NCBI GenBank assembly: GCA_003819975.1 | Contig: RPPU01000258.1 | Coordinates: 1 to 6,626 of the forward strand | Length of the DNA stretch: 6,626 nucleotides | From: Desulfobacteraceae bacterium | GTDB lineage: Bacteria > Desulfobacterota > DSM-4660 > Desulfatiglandales > HGW-15 | Direction of reading: 5' to 3' | In this document: piece after piece, positions 6,178 to 6,626 of the stretch | How positions within the stretch are numbered: the first letter of the stretch is position 1 | Layout: every line of letters starts with the position of its first letter | Position numbers and translations under genes: made by a program | Notes under the pieces: generated by a model | What the model saw: only the letters and a program-made list of their open reading frames with translations | What the model was told of the DNA's origin: nothing | The model's database searches: none

Positions 6178-6626
6178 ATGAGTCAACCGGGTTTAAAAAA
6201 CCCCAGCTTGTGGATCTCCATCGTGCTCGGTCTTCCGGGAGTCAGGAAGATACGCTCATTTAAACCCCCTGCCATTATGGCTTTGTGGGGAGTTTTGGTT
6301 TTTTTCCCGGCTTTTTCCGGTTGCGCGCATCACGGTTTTACGGCTCTGCCCGTTGATGAAAAAATCATTGCCTTGACTTTTGATGATGGTCCCAATGCCC
6401 TTTATACTCCGAAGATATTGGAAATATTAAAAGAGCATGACGTCAAAGCCACTTTTTTCGTTATCGGCCGCCAAGCCCAGGCTTTTCCGGAAATCCTGCG
6501 CAACATTAAAAACGCCGGCCATGAAATCGAAAACCACTCCTGGAACCATTCTTTCTTTCTTTCAGCCCATAGTTCCCGGAAAATTGAAAAAGAGATCTGC
6601 GCCACCCAGGACCTGATTTTTAAAAT
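6178..6626 (+). CDS. Polysaccharide deacetylase (NodB/CE4 family), probable lipoprotein; 3' end outside window
   Basis: There are 149 codons before the window edge. CE4 enzymes remove N- or O-acetyl groups from chitin-like, peptidoglycan or exopolysaccharide chains using a metal-dependent mechanism. Motif 1 is TFDDGP (67-72, catalytic base D69 and metal ligand D70). Motif 2 is NHSWNH (119-124, metal ligands H120 and H124). ATFFVIG (91-97) is the usual second strand. Motifs 3-5 lie beyond the window, so activity cannot be confirmed. The N-terminus has basic residues (R23, K24, R26, K29), a hydrophobic stretch (32-46) and F-S-G-C49, close to a lipobox apart from Phe at -3. Lipid anchoring in the periplasm is therefore likely but not certain. 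The 30-odd residues before this signal are longer than usual. The gene is divergent from the kinase operon and shares its intergenic control region. Confidence 0.9.
   Translation, partial: MSQPGLKNPSLWISIVLGLPGVRKIRSFKPPAIMALWGVLVFFPAFSGCAHHGFTALPVDEKIIALTFDDGPNALYTPKILEILKEHDVKATFFVIGRQAQAFPEILRNIKNAGHEIENHSWNHSFFLSAHSSRKIEKEICATQDLIFK

Noticed and set aside
6402..6605. Minus-strand open frame opposite the deacetylase
   Set aside because: It is antisense to the conserved NodB motifs on the plus strand and has no independent support.

Overview
The window holds three genes on the minus strand, packed like an operon (transcribed 5979 towards 1), and the 5' part of one divergent plus-strand gene at the right edge. 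About 198 bp of AT-rich DNA (5980-6177) separates the two transcription units. Only two genes are complete: a Ser/Thr kinase of 303 aa and a 733-aa protein. The VWA/OmpA gene runs off the left edge and the polysaccharide deacetylase gene runs off the right edge. I see no rRNA, tRNA, CRISPR array or insertion sequence.

Organism: a Gram-negative (diderm) bacterium. OmpA-like peptidoglycan-binding domains on an exported protein and a putative lipoprotein deacetylase imply an outer membrane and periplasm. Intermediate base composition, a sensor-less Hanks-type kinase and the HEAT-like/pseudo-GGDEF partner resemble genes I associate with Desulfobacterota (sulfate-reducer-like lineages). This is recollection, not a search, and other uncultivated lineages such as Omnitrophota are possible.

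Layout, in minus-strand transcription order. (1) 5979-5068: a soluble kinase with all catalytic residues and no membrane or sensor domain. (2) 5064-2863, starting 3 nt after the kinase stop with its ribosome binding site inside the kinase's last codons: an N-terminal domain known from signalling proteins, a long charged helical middle, and a C-terminal GGDEF fold. Its active site is degenerate (GKNDM in place of GGDEF), but the RxxD that would form a c-di-GMP inhibitory site is kept. (3) 2828-1, 34 nt further on: an exported protein with a signal peptide, a VWA domain with a complete metal-binding MIDAS, two tandem copies of an OmpA-like domain plus linker with an exact 273-residue period, and a third, canonical OmpA-like domain cut by the window edge. 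On the plus strand, 6178-6626 encodes the N-terminal half of a NodB-type polysaccharide deacetylase with a lipoprotein-like leader.

Inferred theme: the operon pairs a cytoplasmic kinase and a probable non-enzymatic c-di-GMP-binding partner with a peptidoglycan-anchored VWA protein. The divergent gene acts on envelope or extracellular polysaccharide. A link between intracellular signalling and envelope or surface remodelling is plausible but is inferred only from gene order and domain content.
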